NCBI GenBank assembly: GCA_045533055.1
Contig: JAZSHD010000239.1
Coordinates: 1 to 11,863, forward strand
Direction: 5' to 3'
DNA length: 11,863 nt
From: SIG78 sp045533055
GTDB lineage: Bacteria > Verrucomicrobiota > Lentisphaeria > Victivallales > Victivallaceae
Position numbers and translations under genes: made by a program. Shown piece after piece: positions 1 through 10,266 of the stretch. The notes under the pieces are model-generated. The model was not told the DNA's origin, did no database searches, and saw only the letters and a list, made by a program, of their open reading frames with translations. How positions within the stretch are numbered: the stretch's first letter is position 1; each line of letters begins with the position of its first letter.

Positions 1-27
1 GCATACAAAGACAAACTCGAGAAGTAA
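1..27 (+). CDS. rplJ: Ribosomal protein L10, C-terminal end only (partial)
   Basis: The first 27 bases read in frame as AYKDKLEK and then TAA. L10 proteins commonly end in a short charged helix of this kind, and rplJ normally lies directly before rplL. L10 anchors the L7/L12 dimers to the 50S stalk base. Only nine codons are present, so the call rests mainly on gene order. The stop codon is 34 bases before rplL, with no terminator between, so the two genes are probably co-transcribed. Confidence 0.75.
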   Translation, partial: AYKDKLEK

Positions 28-61
28 AAGACAACAAAGTCATTAATGGAGGAATATTATC

Positions 62-445
62 ATGGCTGAAGTCAACATGGAATCTTTTATCGATTACGTC
101 GAGAACATGACTGTTCTGGAACTTTCCAAGCTGGTCAAGGCTTTGGAAGAACGCCTCGGTGTCAGTGCTGCTGCTCCGGTCGCCGTTGCCGCTGTTGCCG
201 GTGCCGCTGCTCCCGCAGCTGCTGCTGAAGAAAAGACCGAATTTGATGTCATCCTGGCCAGCTTTGGCGACAACAAAGTTGCTGTCATCAAGGAAGTCCG
301 TGCTATCACCGGTTTGGGCTTGAAGGAAGCCAAAGACCTGGTCGAAGCCGCTCCCAAGGCTCTGAAGGAAGGCGCCACCAAGGAAGATGCCGACAAGATC
401 AAGGCCCAGCTTGAAGCCGCTGGTGCCAAAGTCGAAATCAAGTAA
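62..445 (+). CDS. rplL: 50S ribosomal protein L7/L12
   Basis: This encodes the multicopy stalk protein of the large ribosomal subunit, which recruits and stimulates IF2, EF-Tu, EF-G and release factors. The product is 127 residues, close to the usual 120-130. Residues 1 to about 34 form the helical dimerisation domain that binds L10 (TVLELSKLVKALEERLGV). Residues about 35-56 are the flexible hinge, almost all Ala, Val, Pro and Gly. Residues about 57-127 are the globular C-terminal domain, with the conserved segments EFDVIL, KVAVIKEVRAITGLGLKEAK and LVEAAP, and an EIK ending. The ATG is supported by a strong Shine-Dalgarno GGAGGA at 48-53, eight bases upstream. The gene follows rplJ directly and is followed by a terminator-like hairpin. 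Nothing is abnormal about the protein, and the identification is secure. Confidence 0.98.
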   Translation: MAEVNMESFIDYVENMTVLELSKLVKALEERLGVSAAAPVAVAAVAGAAAPAAAAEEKTEFDVILASFGDNKVAVIKEVRAITGLGLKEAKDLVEAAPKALKEGATKEDADKIKAQLEAAGAKVEIK

Positions 446-472
446 TTGATCGGCTCTTGTATCCGAAAAAAT

Positions 473-511
473 AACGGTGGAGGGGTGTTAAAACCCCTCG
501 ACCGTTGTTTT
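473..511 (+). terminator. Terminator or attenuator hairpin after rplL
   Basis: AACGGT (473-478) pairs with ACCGTT (501-506). After one G-G mismatch, GAGGGGT (480-486) pairs with ACCCCTC (493-499), leaving the loop GTTAAA. The stem is G/C-rich in its core and is followed by GTTTT, then a second T run at about 530-536. The first T tract is short, so termination may be partial. In E. coli a partial attenuator in the same rplL-rpoB gap lowers rpoBC expression relative to the ribosomal genes, and the position here suggests the same role. An A run at 466-470 would give weak activity on the other strand. Confidence 0.75.
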
Positions 512-552
512 GCGTTTGTGGTTTGGCTGTTTTTTTGCCCGTAAAAGATAGT

Positions 553-594
553 TGCCGGAGCGTTGATACCGGCAGGATTTCTGGCATGAAATCC
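553..594 (+). other. Two adjacent RNA hairpins in the rpoB leader
   Basis: TGCCGG (553-558) pairs with CCGGCA (569-574) around a 10-base loop. The next base begins a second perfect stem, GGATTTC (575-581) with GAAATCC (588-594), around the 6-base loop TGGCAT. The two could stack end to end. Neither is followed by a T tract, so they are not intrinsic terminators. Possible roles are RNase III processing, as happens between rplL and rpoB in E. coli, or regulator binding. Confidence 0.5.
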
Positions 595-612
595 GCAAAA
601 TGATCAACCTTC

Positions 613-643
613 TTGACCGAATCTTTCCGGTCCTTGCTGTATT
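613..643 (+). promoter_or_regulatory. Possible weak internal promoter for rpoBC
   Basis: TTGACC (613-618) matches five of six -35 consensus bases. TGTATT (638-643) is a weak -10 match, 19 bases further on, and is preceded by TG plus one base (635-637), as in extended -10 promoters. Spacing is longer than the ideal 17. Both elements overlap inverted repeats, so the resemblance may be accidental. If real, it would let rpoBC be transcribed independently of the ribosomal genes, with a 5' leader of about 140 bases. Confidence 0.25.
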
Positions 644-668
644 ACATGCCGCAATTTGCGTAATACAG
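637..668 (+). other. 9-bp inverted repeat in the rpoB leader
   Basis: CTGTATTAC (637-645) and GTAATACAG (660-668) are perfect reverse complements separated by 14 bases. In RNA the loop can be shortened by pairing CGC (650-652) with GCG (658-660), at the cost of the innermost outer pair. As DNA, two 9-base arms about two helical turns apart could also be a dimeric operator. No T tract follows, so a terminator is unlikely. Confidence 0.55.
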
Positions 669-719
669 ATGAGGATCTAACTCACTTGGCAAGAAACCCT
701 TCCCCCCGGGGATTGTTGT

Positions 720-736
720 ACCGTAAAATTTACGGT
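720..736. promoter_or_regulatory. 17-base perfect palindrome upstream of rpoB
   Basis: ACCGTAAAATTTACGGT has 8-base arms that are exact reverse complements around a single central base. This is the geometry of a DNA operator bound by a dimeric regulator. In RNA it could form at most a 6-bp stem with a 5-base loop. It ends 53 bases before the chosen rpoB start. The regulator, if any, is unknown, and no copy of the full 17-mer was noticed elsewhere in the window. Confidence 0.45.
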
Positions 737-776
737 TGGATTTAATGCAAGCAAAAGATCATACTTTACTTACACC

Positions 777-781
777 AAGGA
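777..781 (+). promoter_or_regulatory. Ribosome binding site that decides the rpoB start
   Basis: AAGGA at 777-781, part of AAGGATGAG, lies eight bases before the ATG at 790, an ideal distance. The other in-frame candidates are TTG 736, ATG 745 and ATG 781. The first two have no comparable purine-rich site at the right distance, and ATG 781 overlaps the site itself. Starting at 790 gives the N-terminus MAKRINFGKL, which runs straight into the conserved region. Confidence 0.7.
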
Positions 782-789
782 TGAGTAGC

Positions 790-4614
<3,825 letters not shown>

Positions 4615-4631
4615 TCAGGAGGATTTCTACT

Positions 4632-7600
4632 GTGAGTGATAAAAAATTCATTAATCGTGACGTTGCGGGGAAATCATCTACCAACGCATTCAATGCGGTT
4701 TCCATAAACGTTGCTTCGCCGGATGTGATCCGTTCCTGGAGTTTTGGTGAAGTCAAGAATCCGGAAACGATCAACTATCGTACACTTAAACCGGAACGGG
4801 GCGGTCTGTTTTGCGAACGCATCTTTGGTCCTACCCGCGACTGGGAGTGCAGCTGCGGTTTGCACAAACGGGTCAAGGTCAAAGGCGTGATCTGTGACCA
4901 TTGCGGTGTGGAAGTTACTCAGTCCAGCGTTCGTCGTGAGCGTATGGGGCATATTGAGTTGGCTGTACCGGTATCGCACATTTGGTTTTTCAAGTGTATG
5001 CCCAGCCGTATCGGTTTGGCTCTGGATATGACTGCCAAGCATTTGGAAAAAGTCATATATTATGAATCATGGGTGGTTACCGATCCCGGAGATACACCGT
5101 TCAAGCTTGGTCAGGTTCTGGAAGAAATAGAATACCGTGAAGCCCGGAACGACTACGGCGACTCCTTTATGGCCGATATGGGTGCTCCGGCAATCAAGAC
5201 ATTGCTGGAAAAACTTGATATGCCTGCTAAACTCGCTGAATTGGAAGTCGAACTTCAGGGTACCAAAAACAAAGCTATCCGTAAAAAGCTTTCCAAGCGT
5301 TTGCGGCTTATGGAAGGCTTCATCAACAGCAATTCCCGTCCTGAATGGATGATTTTGACCGTTTTGCCGGTAATCCCGCCGGATCTTCGCCCGCTGGTTC
5401 CGCTGGAAGGCGGCCGTTTTGCCACATCGGACTTGAACGACCTCTACCGCCGCGTGATCAACCGTAACAACCGGTTGAAGAATCTGTTGAGCCAGCATAC
5501 ACCGGAAGTGATCATCCGCAATGAAAAGCGTATGCTGCAGGAAGCTGTTGACGCATTGCTGGATAACGGTCGTCACGGCCGTGCAGTAACCGGTGCCGGC
5601 AACCGTAATCTCAAGAGCTTGAGCGACATGCTTAAAGGTAAGCAGGGCCGTTTCCGTCAGAACTTGCTGGGTAAGCGTGTAGACTACTCCGGCCGTTCGG
5701 TGATCGTGGTTGGTCCGGAATTGAAGATCAATCAGTGCGGTTTGCCGAAAAAGATGGCGATGACGCTGTTTGAACCCTTTATTATCCGTCATTTGAAAAA
5801 CCGTGGTCATGCTCATACTGTTCGCGGTGCCAAGAAGATGATCGAACGCGGAGAACCTGAGGTTTGGGATATTCTTGAAGAAGTTACCCAGGGGCATCCG
5901 GTAATGCTGAACCGTGCACCTACTCTGCACCGTTTGAGTATTCAGGCATTTGATCCGGTGCTGATCGAAGGTTCGGCATTGCGTATCCACCCGCTGGTGT
6001 GTACTGCTTACAACGCTGACTTCGACGGCGACCAGATGGCTGTGCATGTGCCGCTTTCCAACGAAGCACAGATGGAAACCAAGCTGCTGATGCTGGCACC
6101 TAACAACATCTTTTCGCCTGCCAACGGCAAGCCGATCACGACTCCGACTCAGGATATTACGCTGGGTTCGTACTATTTGACTTGCGAACCCCGGAATCCG
6201 GATCGTGCCAAGCTTTACAAAGATTATTTTGAAGTATTGTATGCTATGGATGCCGGTTTCCTGACCATTCACGACGCAGTGCGTATCCCCAACCCGGACT
6301 TGGGCAAGGATACTGTTTACGGCGATAAGGAAAGCAAGTACATCCTGACTACTCCCGGCCGTTGTATCTTCAACGAAATCTGGGATAAGCGGCTCGGTTT
6401 CTACAACCAGCTGGCCAAGAAAAAGGATTTGGGTAAACTTATCAGTGTATCTTATAAGATCTGCGGACATGATGCCACCATCAAGCTGCTGGATGATCTG
6501 AAGGCCTTGGGGTACCGTCATGCTACCCGTGCCGGTCTTTCCATTTCTATAACTGACTTGCATGTGCCGGATAAGAAGGAAGCCCTGATCGCTGATGCCC
6601 GTGAACAGATCGCCAAGGTTGTTGAACAGTACAACAGTGGTGTGCTGACCGAAGGTGAACGGCACAACAAAGTTATTGATATCTGGACTCAGACCAGTAA
6701 CTCGGTGGCAAGTGCATTGTTTGCCCGGTTGGAAGAAGAATCCCGCCGCGGCGACATCAACCCGGTTTACGCCATGCTTGACTCCGGGGCCCGAGGCAGT
6801 AAAGACCAGATCCGTCAGCTGGCGGGTATGCGTGGTTTGATGGCCAAGCCCTCCGGTGATATTATTGAACGGCCGATCATCTCCAACTTCCGTGAAGGTC
6901 TGTCGGTGCTGGAATACTTTATTTCCACCCACGGTGCCCGTAAGGGTTTGGCAGATACGGCGTTGAAGACCGCTGACTCCGGTTACATGACCCGTAAGCT
7001 GGTTGATGTGGCACAGGATGTTATCTGCCGCGAAGAAGACTGCGGTACTGTCAAAGGTATCTGGATGTCGGCGATCGTGGAAGGTGACGAAGTCATTCTG
7101 CCGCTGCGTGACCGTATTGTGGGCCGTTTTGCGGCAATGGATCTTAAAGACCCTGCCTACAACGATGGCAGAGTGATCGTCAAAGCCGGTGAAGAGATCA
7201 CTTCTCCGATTATGGATATGATCGAAAAGCGCGGTATCCAGCGGGTGCTGATCCGCTCCAACCTTACTTGCGAAACACCCTATGGTGTTTGCGTCAAGTG
7301 CTATGGCCGGAACCTTGCCAGCGACCGGGTAGCCAAGGTGGGCGATGCTCTGGGTATCATTGCAGCTCAATCCATCGGTGAACCCGGTACTCAGCTGACA
7401 ATGCGTACCTTCCACATCGGGGGGACAGCTTCCAGTGCGTATAAAGAACCGGTCATCAAGGCCCGTAACGCCGGTACACTGCATTTGGTGAATGTGCGTA
7501 CCGTCAAGAACCAGAGCGGCGAAACTGTGGTGGTCAGCAAGAACGGTTATGTGATCGTTTACGATGCCGAAGTCGCCAAGAAAGCTGAAGAGCAGGCCAG

Positions 7601-9032
7601 AGCCCGTGCCAAGGCGGAAGCTGAGGCTATCGGTTCCTATTATAATAAGGATTACGACTATCGCGGCGATGCTTTGCGTGAAGCGGAACTTGACCGGTAC
7701 GATATTGAAGCCGGTGCTGTAATGAGCAAGGGCGAAGGTCAGACCGTCAAAGCTGAAGAACAGTTCGTACACTGGGATCCCTACCATGTGCCGATCATTA
7801 TTGAAGAGGCCGGTACGGTTTCGTTGATCCATTTGATCGAAGGTATGACCTTGAGCCGTCAGCGTCGCGGCGGTACTGAAGAATTTACGGTTATGGAACA
7901 CCGTGACGACTTGAGTCCGCAGATCGTGGTCAAAGATGAAAACGACGAAGTGCTTGCCAGCTACCCGCTGCCTGCCGGAGCGTTTGTGATGGCCCGTGAA
8001 GGCGAACATGTTGAACCCGGTGTAACGGTTGCCCGTGTGCCGCGTCAGTCGGCGAAGAACAAAGACATTACCGGGGGTCTGCCCCGAATTGCCGAGTTGT
8101 TCGAAGCCCGTCAGCCCCGCGAAGTTGCTGAAATTGCCCGAATCGACGGTTTTGTGCAGATCAATGCCAAGAACTCCAAAGGCCGCCGCCAGATCCTTAT
8201 TGAGGATCGGGAAGCCAAAACTGTTGAAGAACACGGCAATATTCCTGCCAACAAACATTTGCTGGTGAGCAATGGCGACTATGTGCACAAGGGTGATAAG
8301 CTGACCGAAGGCTCCATCGTGCCTCATGCACTGTTGGAGATCTGCGGGCCTCACGAACTTCAGCGGTTCCTGGTCAATGAGATCCAGCTGGTGTACCGTG
8401 CACAGGGTGTGGAAATCAACGATAAACACATTGAAATCATCATCCGTCAGATGATGCAGAAGGTTCGTATTACCGAACCCGGTAATACTGAATATCTGGT
8501 TGGCGAAAGCATCGACCGTGTCAGTTTTGATGCTGAAAACCGCAGGGTTGCCGAAAAAGGCGGCCGTCCGGCAGAAGGCGAACCGATTCTGTTGGGTATT
8601 ACCAAGGCTTCGCTTGAAACTGACAGCTTTATTTCGGCAGCCAGCTTCCAGGATACCACCCGTATTCTGACCGAAGCTGCCACGCTGGGCAAGAGCGATG
8701 ATCTCAAGGGCTTCAAGGAAAATGTGATCACCGGTCACTTGATCCCTGCCGGTACCGGTACAGAGCAGCTGCAGTATCTGAAGCTGAAGTATTACGGTGA
8801 AGAAATTCCCCGTGAACAGCCGGAACAGGAAGAAGAGGATGATCAGAGCAAGGCATACGAAGAACAGATCTTCAATGTCGATGACGAAGCCGAAGGCCCG
8901 CTGTTCGGCGAAGGTTCATTCCTGGATGATGATGCCGATGTGGACGAAGTTTTTGGCGTAGATGAAGACTTCGAGAACATGGAACTTGAAGATGTCCTCG
9001 AAGGTGATTACAGCGACGAAGACGACGAGTAA
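4632..9032 (+). CDS. rpoC: DNA-directed RNA polymerase subunit beta'
   Basis: This encodes the catalytic beta' subunit, 1466 residues against 1407 in E. coli. It starts at GTG 4632, nine bases after AGGAGG (4617-4622). N-terminal zinc site: C73, C75, C88, C91. Active site: NADFDGD with Mg-binding D463, D465 and D467. Second zinc site: C804, C880, C887, C890. Trigger loop: M924, R925 and H928 in TMRTFHIGG, resuming at DITGGLPRIAELFEA from D1145. About 208 residues are inserted in the trigger loop, matching the SI3 insert of Proteobacteria and relatives. Nested in it is an Ala/Glu/Lys/Arg-rich stretch (about 981-1000) followed by a Tyr/Asp-rich linker (1001-1024) with no counterpart in E. coli SI3. 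The conserved body ends near residue 1393, and 1394-1466 form a very acidic tail with 34 Asp/Glu. All catalytic and metal residues are present, so the enzyme should be functional. Confidence 0.98.
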   Translation: MSDKKFINRDVAGKSSTNAFNAVSINVASPDVIRSWSFGEVKNPETINYRTLKPERGGLFCERIFGPTRDWECSCGLHKRVKVKGVICDHCGVEVTQSSVRRERMGHIELAVPVSHIWFFKCMPSRIGLALDMTAKHLEKVIYYESWVVTDPGDTPFKLGQVLEEIEYREARNDYGDSFMADMGAPAIKTLLEKLDMPAKLAELEVELQGTKNKAIRKKLSKRLRLMEGFINSNSRPEWMILTVLPVIPPDLRPLVPLEGGRFATSDLNDLYRRVINRNNRLKNLLSQHTPEVIIRNEKRMLQEAVDALLDNGRHGRAVTGAGNRNLKSLSDMLKGKQGRFRQNLLGKRVDYSGRSVIVVGPELKINQCGLPKKMAMTLFEPFIIRHLKNRGHAHTVRGAKKMIERGEPEVWDILEEVTQGHPVMLNRAPTLHRLSIQAFDPVLIEGSALRIHPLVCTAYNADFDGDQMAVHVPLSNEAQMETKLLMLAPNNIFSPANGKPITTPTQDITLGSYYLTCEPRNPDRAKLYKDYFEVLYAMDAGFLTIHDAVRIPNPDLGKDTVYGDKESKYILTTPGRCIFNEIWDKRLGFYNQLAKKKDLGKLISVSYKICGHDATIKLLDDLKALGYRHATRAGLSISITDLHVPDKKEALIADAREQIAKVVEQYNSGVLTEGERHNKVIDIWTQTSNSVASALFARLEEESRRGDINPVYAMLDSGARGSKDQIRQLAGMRGLMAKPSGDIIERPIISNFREGLSVLEYFISTHGARKGLADTALKTADSGYMTRKLVDVAQDVICREEDCGTVKGIWMSAIVEGDEVILPLRDRIVGRFAAMDLKDPAYNDGRVIVKAGEEITSPIMDMIEKRGIQRVLIRSNLTCETPYGVCVKCYGRNLASDRVAKVGDALGIIAAQSIGEPGTQLTMRTFHIGGTASSAYKEPVIKARNAGTLHLVNVRTVKNQSGETVVVSKNGYVIVYDAEVAKKAEEQARARAKAEAEAIGSYYNKDYDYRGDALREAELDRYDIEAGAVMSKGEGQTVKAEEQFVHWDPYHVPIIIEEAGTVSLIHLIEGMTLSRQRRGGTEEFTVMEHRDDLSPQIVVKDENDEVLASYPLPAGAFVMAREGEHVEPGVTVARVPRQSAKNKDITGGLPRIAELFEARQPREVAEIARIDGFVQINAKNSKGRRQILIEDREAKTVEEHGNIPANKHLLVSNGDYVHKGDKLTEGSIVPHALLEICGPHELQRFLVNEIQLVYRAQGVEINDKHIEIIIRQMMQKVRITEPGNTEYLVGESIDRVSFDAENRRVAEKGGRPAEGEPILLGITKASLETDSFISAASFQDTTRILTEAATLGKSDDLKGFKENVITGHLIPAGTGTEQLQYLKLKYYGEEIPREQPEQEEEDDQSKAYEEQIFNVDDEAEGPLFGEGSFLDDDADVDEVFGVDEDFENMELEDVLEGDYSDEDDE

Positions 9033-9058
9033 ATCATAGCGGATTCAGTCCATTGACA

Positions 9059-9122
9059 TTGCTCTCAAAACGGGTTAAAAAGCGAAAAAAGCCCGTTTTG
9101 AGAGCAAAATTTCATTTTTTTT
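9059..9122 (+). terminator. Strong terminator after rpoC
   Basis: TTGCTCTCAAAACGGG (9059-9074) pairs perfectly over 16 bp with CCCGTTTTGAGAGCAA (9092-9107), around an A-rich 17-base loop. A run of eight T follows at 9115-9122. The T run starts seven bases beyond the stem rather than next to it, which is slightly unusual for an intrinsic terminator. The site is 26 bases after the rpoC stop and probably separates the rpoBC transcript from the str operon. Confidence 0.88.
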
Positions 9123-9197
9123 CGGGATTTATGAGTTTTAAATTTGTAAATTCTGAAAAAAAATGTATTTTATATGGCTATTATTTTTAGAAAAGTA

Positions 9198-9226
9198 TAT
9201 TCAAATTAATTTTTTGCGTGTAAAAT
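9198..9226 (+). promoter_or_regulatory. Candidate promoter of the str operon
   Basis: The region between the terminator and rpsL is extremely A/T-rich, as is typical upstream of strong ribosomal-gene promoters. TAAAAT (9221-9226) matches five of six -10 consensus bases and has TATTCA (9198-9203), a weak -35, exactly 17 bases upstream. Transcription would start near 9233, giving a leader of about 30 bases. An alternative is TTGTAA (9144-9149) with TATTTT (9166-9171). A promoter somewhere here is likely; the exact position is uncertain. Confidence 0.45.
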
Positions 9227-9261
9227 AAGCAGAAAGAAAAAGAAAGGTTGGAGCTGGAAAG

Positions 9262-9666
9262 ATGCCCACGATCAATCAGTTGGTGAGATTCGGACGGACC
9301 TCCAAGGTCAAGAAGAGCAAGTCCCGCGCTTTGAGCGCCTGCCCGCAACGCCGGGGAGTCTGTCTGCAGGTGACCACTCGTACACCTAAAAAGCCGAACT
9401 CGGCTTTGCGTAAAATCGCCCGTGTGCGTTTGACGAATGGTCAGGAAGTGACCGCCTACATCGGCGGTGAAGGTCATAACCTCCAGGAACACAGCGTGGT
9501 GCTGGTTCAGGGCGGTCGTGTACGCGACCTTCCGGGGGTGCGTTACCACATTGTCCGTGGTTCGCTGGATAGTCTTGGTGTGGAAAACCGCCGTCAGGCC
9601 CGTTCCCGTTATGGTGCCAAGCGTCCGAAGCCGGGCCAGGAAGCTGCCAAAGGCAAGAAGAAGTAA
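9262..9666 (+). CDS. rpsL: 30S ribosomal protein S12
   Basis: This encodes the decoding-centre protein of the small subunit, which sits at the A site and affects translational accuracy and streptomycin binding. The product is 134 residues, with the usual body ending near RSRYGAKRPK and a basic extension rich in Lys, Gly and Ala. Hallmarks are the start MPTINQLVR, CPQRRGVC, TPKKPNSALRK (K43 and K44 intact), EVTAYIGGEGHNLQEHS and GGRVRDLPGVRYH. Position 88 is Arg (codon CGC, 9523-9525) where nearly all familiar S12 proteins have Lys. D89, the residue methylthiolated by RimO in E. coli, is kept. The ATG is preceded by GGAG (9250-9253) at eight bases. It is the first gene of the str operon, and rpsG follows after 98 bases. 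Confidence 0.98.
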   Translation: MPTINQLVRFGRTSKVKKSKSRALSACPQRRGVCLQVTTRTPKKPNSALRKIARVRLTNGQEVTAYIGGEGHNLQEHSVVLVQGGRVRDLPGVRYHIVRGSLDSLGVENRRQARSRYGAKRPKPGQEAAKGKKK

Positions 9667-9684
9667 TTGCGAAAGATTTTTTTG

Positions 9685-9707
9685 CCGGTTGGCGAGGAGC
9701 CTGCCGG
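9685..9707 (+). other. Possible S7 feedback site in the rpsL-rpsG spacer
   Basis: The 98-base spacer contains CCGG (9685-9688) able to pair with CCGG (9704-9707), and inside it GGC (9691-9693) with GCC (9699-9701) around the loop GAGGA, separated by a small internal loop. In E. coli, S7 binds the rpsL-rpsG intercistronic RNA to repress its own operon, and that spacer is of nearly the same length. The stem is short and similarity to the E. coli site was not established, so the role is inferred from position. Confidence 0.35.
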
Positions 9708-9764
9708 GGTTGTTTGAAAATCTGAAATGAATGCAATATCAAGTTCAACAGGAATGATAGGCAA

Positions 9765-10235
9765 ATGAGAAGACGTACAGCTACGAAGCGGGTGCAGACC
9801 CCCGATGTCAAGTACAAGAGTGTATTGGTCGGTCGTTTGATCAATACAATCATGACCCGTGGTAAGAAATCCACAGCACAGAGCATTGTTTACGGTGCAT
9901 TGGATCTTATCAAAACCAAGAAACCCGAAATGGATGCCCTGGAAGTATTCTTGCAGGCTCTGGAAAATGTGAAACCGAAACTGGAAGTCAAGAGCCGCCG
10001 CGTTGGTGGTGCGACCTATCAGGTTCCGGTTGAAGTCAGCCAGGAACGTCAGGTGGCGTTGGCGATGCGCTGGATCACCAGCTACAGCCGCGGCCGCAAA
10101 GGCAAATCCATGACCGAATCTCTGGCATCCGAACTTCTGGATGCTTTTGATAACACCGGCGCGTCGATCAAGAAGAAAGACGACACCTACAAGATGGCGA
10201 TGGCGAACAAGGCTTTCGCACATTACCGTTGGTAA
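9765..10235 (+). CDS. rpsG: 30S ribosomal protein S7
   Basis: This encodes the primary 16S rRNA-binding protein that nucleates assembly of the 30S head and lines the E site. The product is 156 residues, the standard length. Conserved features are the basic N-terminus MRRRTATKR, the segment SVLVGRLINTIMTRGKK, the helix DALEVFLQALENVKP, the beta-hairpin VKSRRVGGATYQVPVEV that contacts rRNA and the E-site region, ALAMRWI, and the C-terminal MANKAFAHYRW. The ATG follows AGGA (9750-9753) by eleven bases, a little longer than ideal. In E. coli S7 is the translational repressor of this operon; the 98-base spacer before this gene is where that control would act. It lies 31 bases before fusA and is probably co-transcribed with it. 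Confidence 0.98.
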   Translation: MRRRTATKRVQTPDVKYKSVLVGRLINTIMTRGKKSTAQSIVYGALDLIKTKKPEMDALEVFLQALENVKPKLEVKSRRVGGATYQVPVEVSQERQVALAMRWITSYSRGRKGKSMTESLASELLDAFDNTGASIKKKDDTYKMAMANKAFAHYRW

Positions 10236-10266
10236 TTTGTTAAACCGCTGCTTCAAAGGAACTACG

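Larger units (their letters stand above)
446..789 (+). other. Non-coding rplL-rpoB spacer with serial inverted repeats
   Basis: These 344 bases contain no credible gene. They hold the hairpin at 473-511, then TGCCGG/CCGGCA (553-558 with 569-574), GGATTTC/GAAATCC (575-581 with 588-594), GACCG/CGGTC (615-619 with 628-632), CTGTATTAC/GTAATACAG (637-645 with 660-668), an 8-base palindrome CCCCGGGG (704-711) and a 17-base palindrome (720-736). The density of short perfect inverted repeats suggests a structured leader RNA for rpoBC, a set of protein-binding sites, or both. The pairing is directly visible; the function is inferred. Confidence 0.6.

Noticed and set aside
736..789. Longer RpoB N-terminus starting at TTG 736 or ATG 745
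   Set aside because: The extra residues are not conserved-looking, these starts lack a well-placed ribosome binding site, and TTG 736 overlaps the palindrome. ATG 790 has AAGGA at an ideal distance.
5067..8738. A 1223-codon open frame on the minus strand opposite rpoC
   Set aside because: It is in exact codon register with rpoC, so it stays open simply because rpoC avoids TTA, CTA and TCA codons there. The product resembles no family I know and there is no ribosome binding site or operon context.
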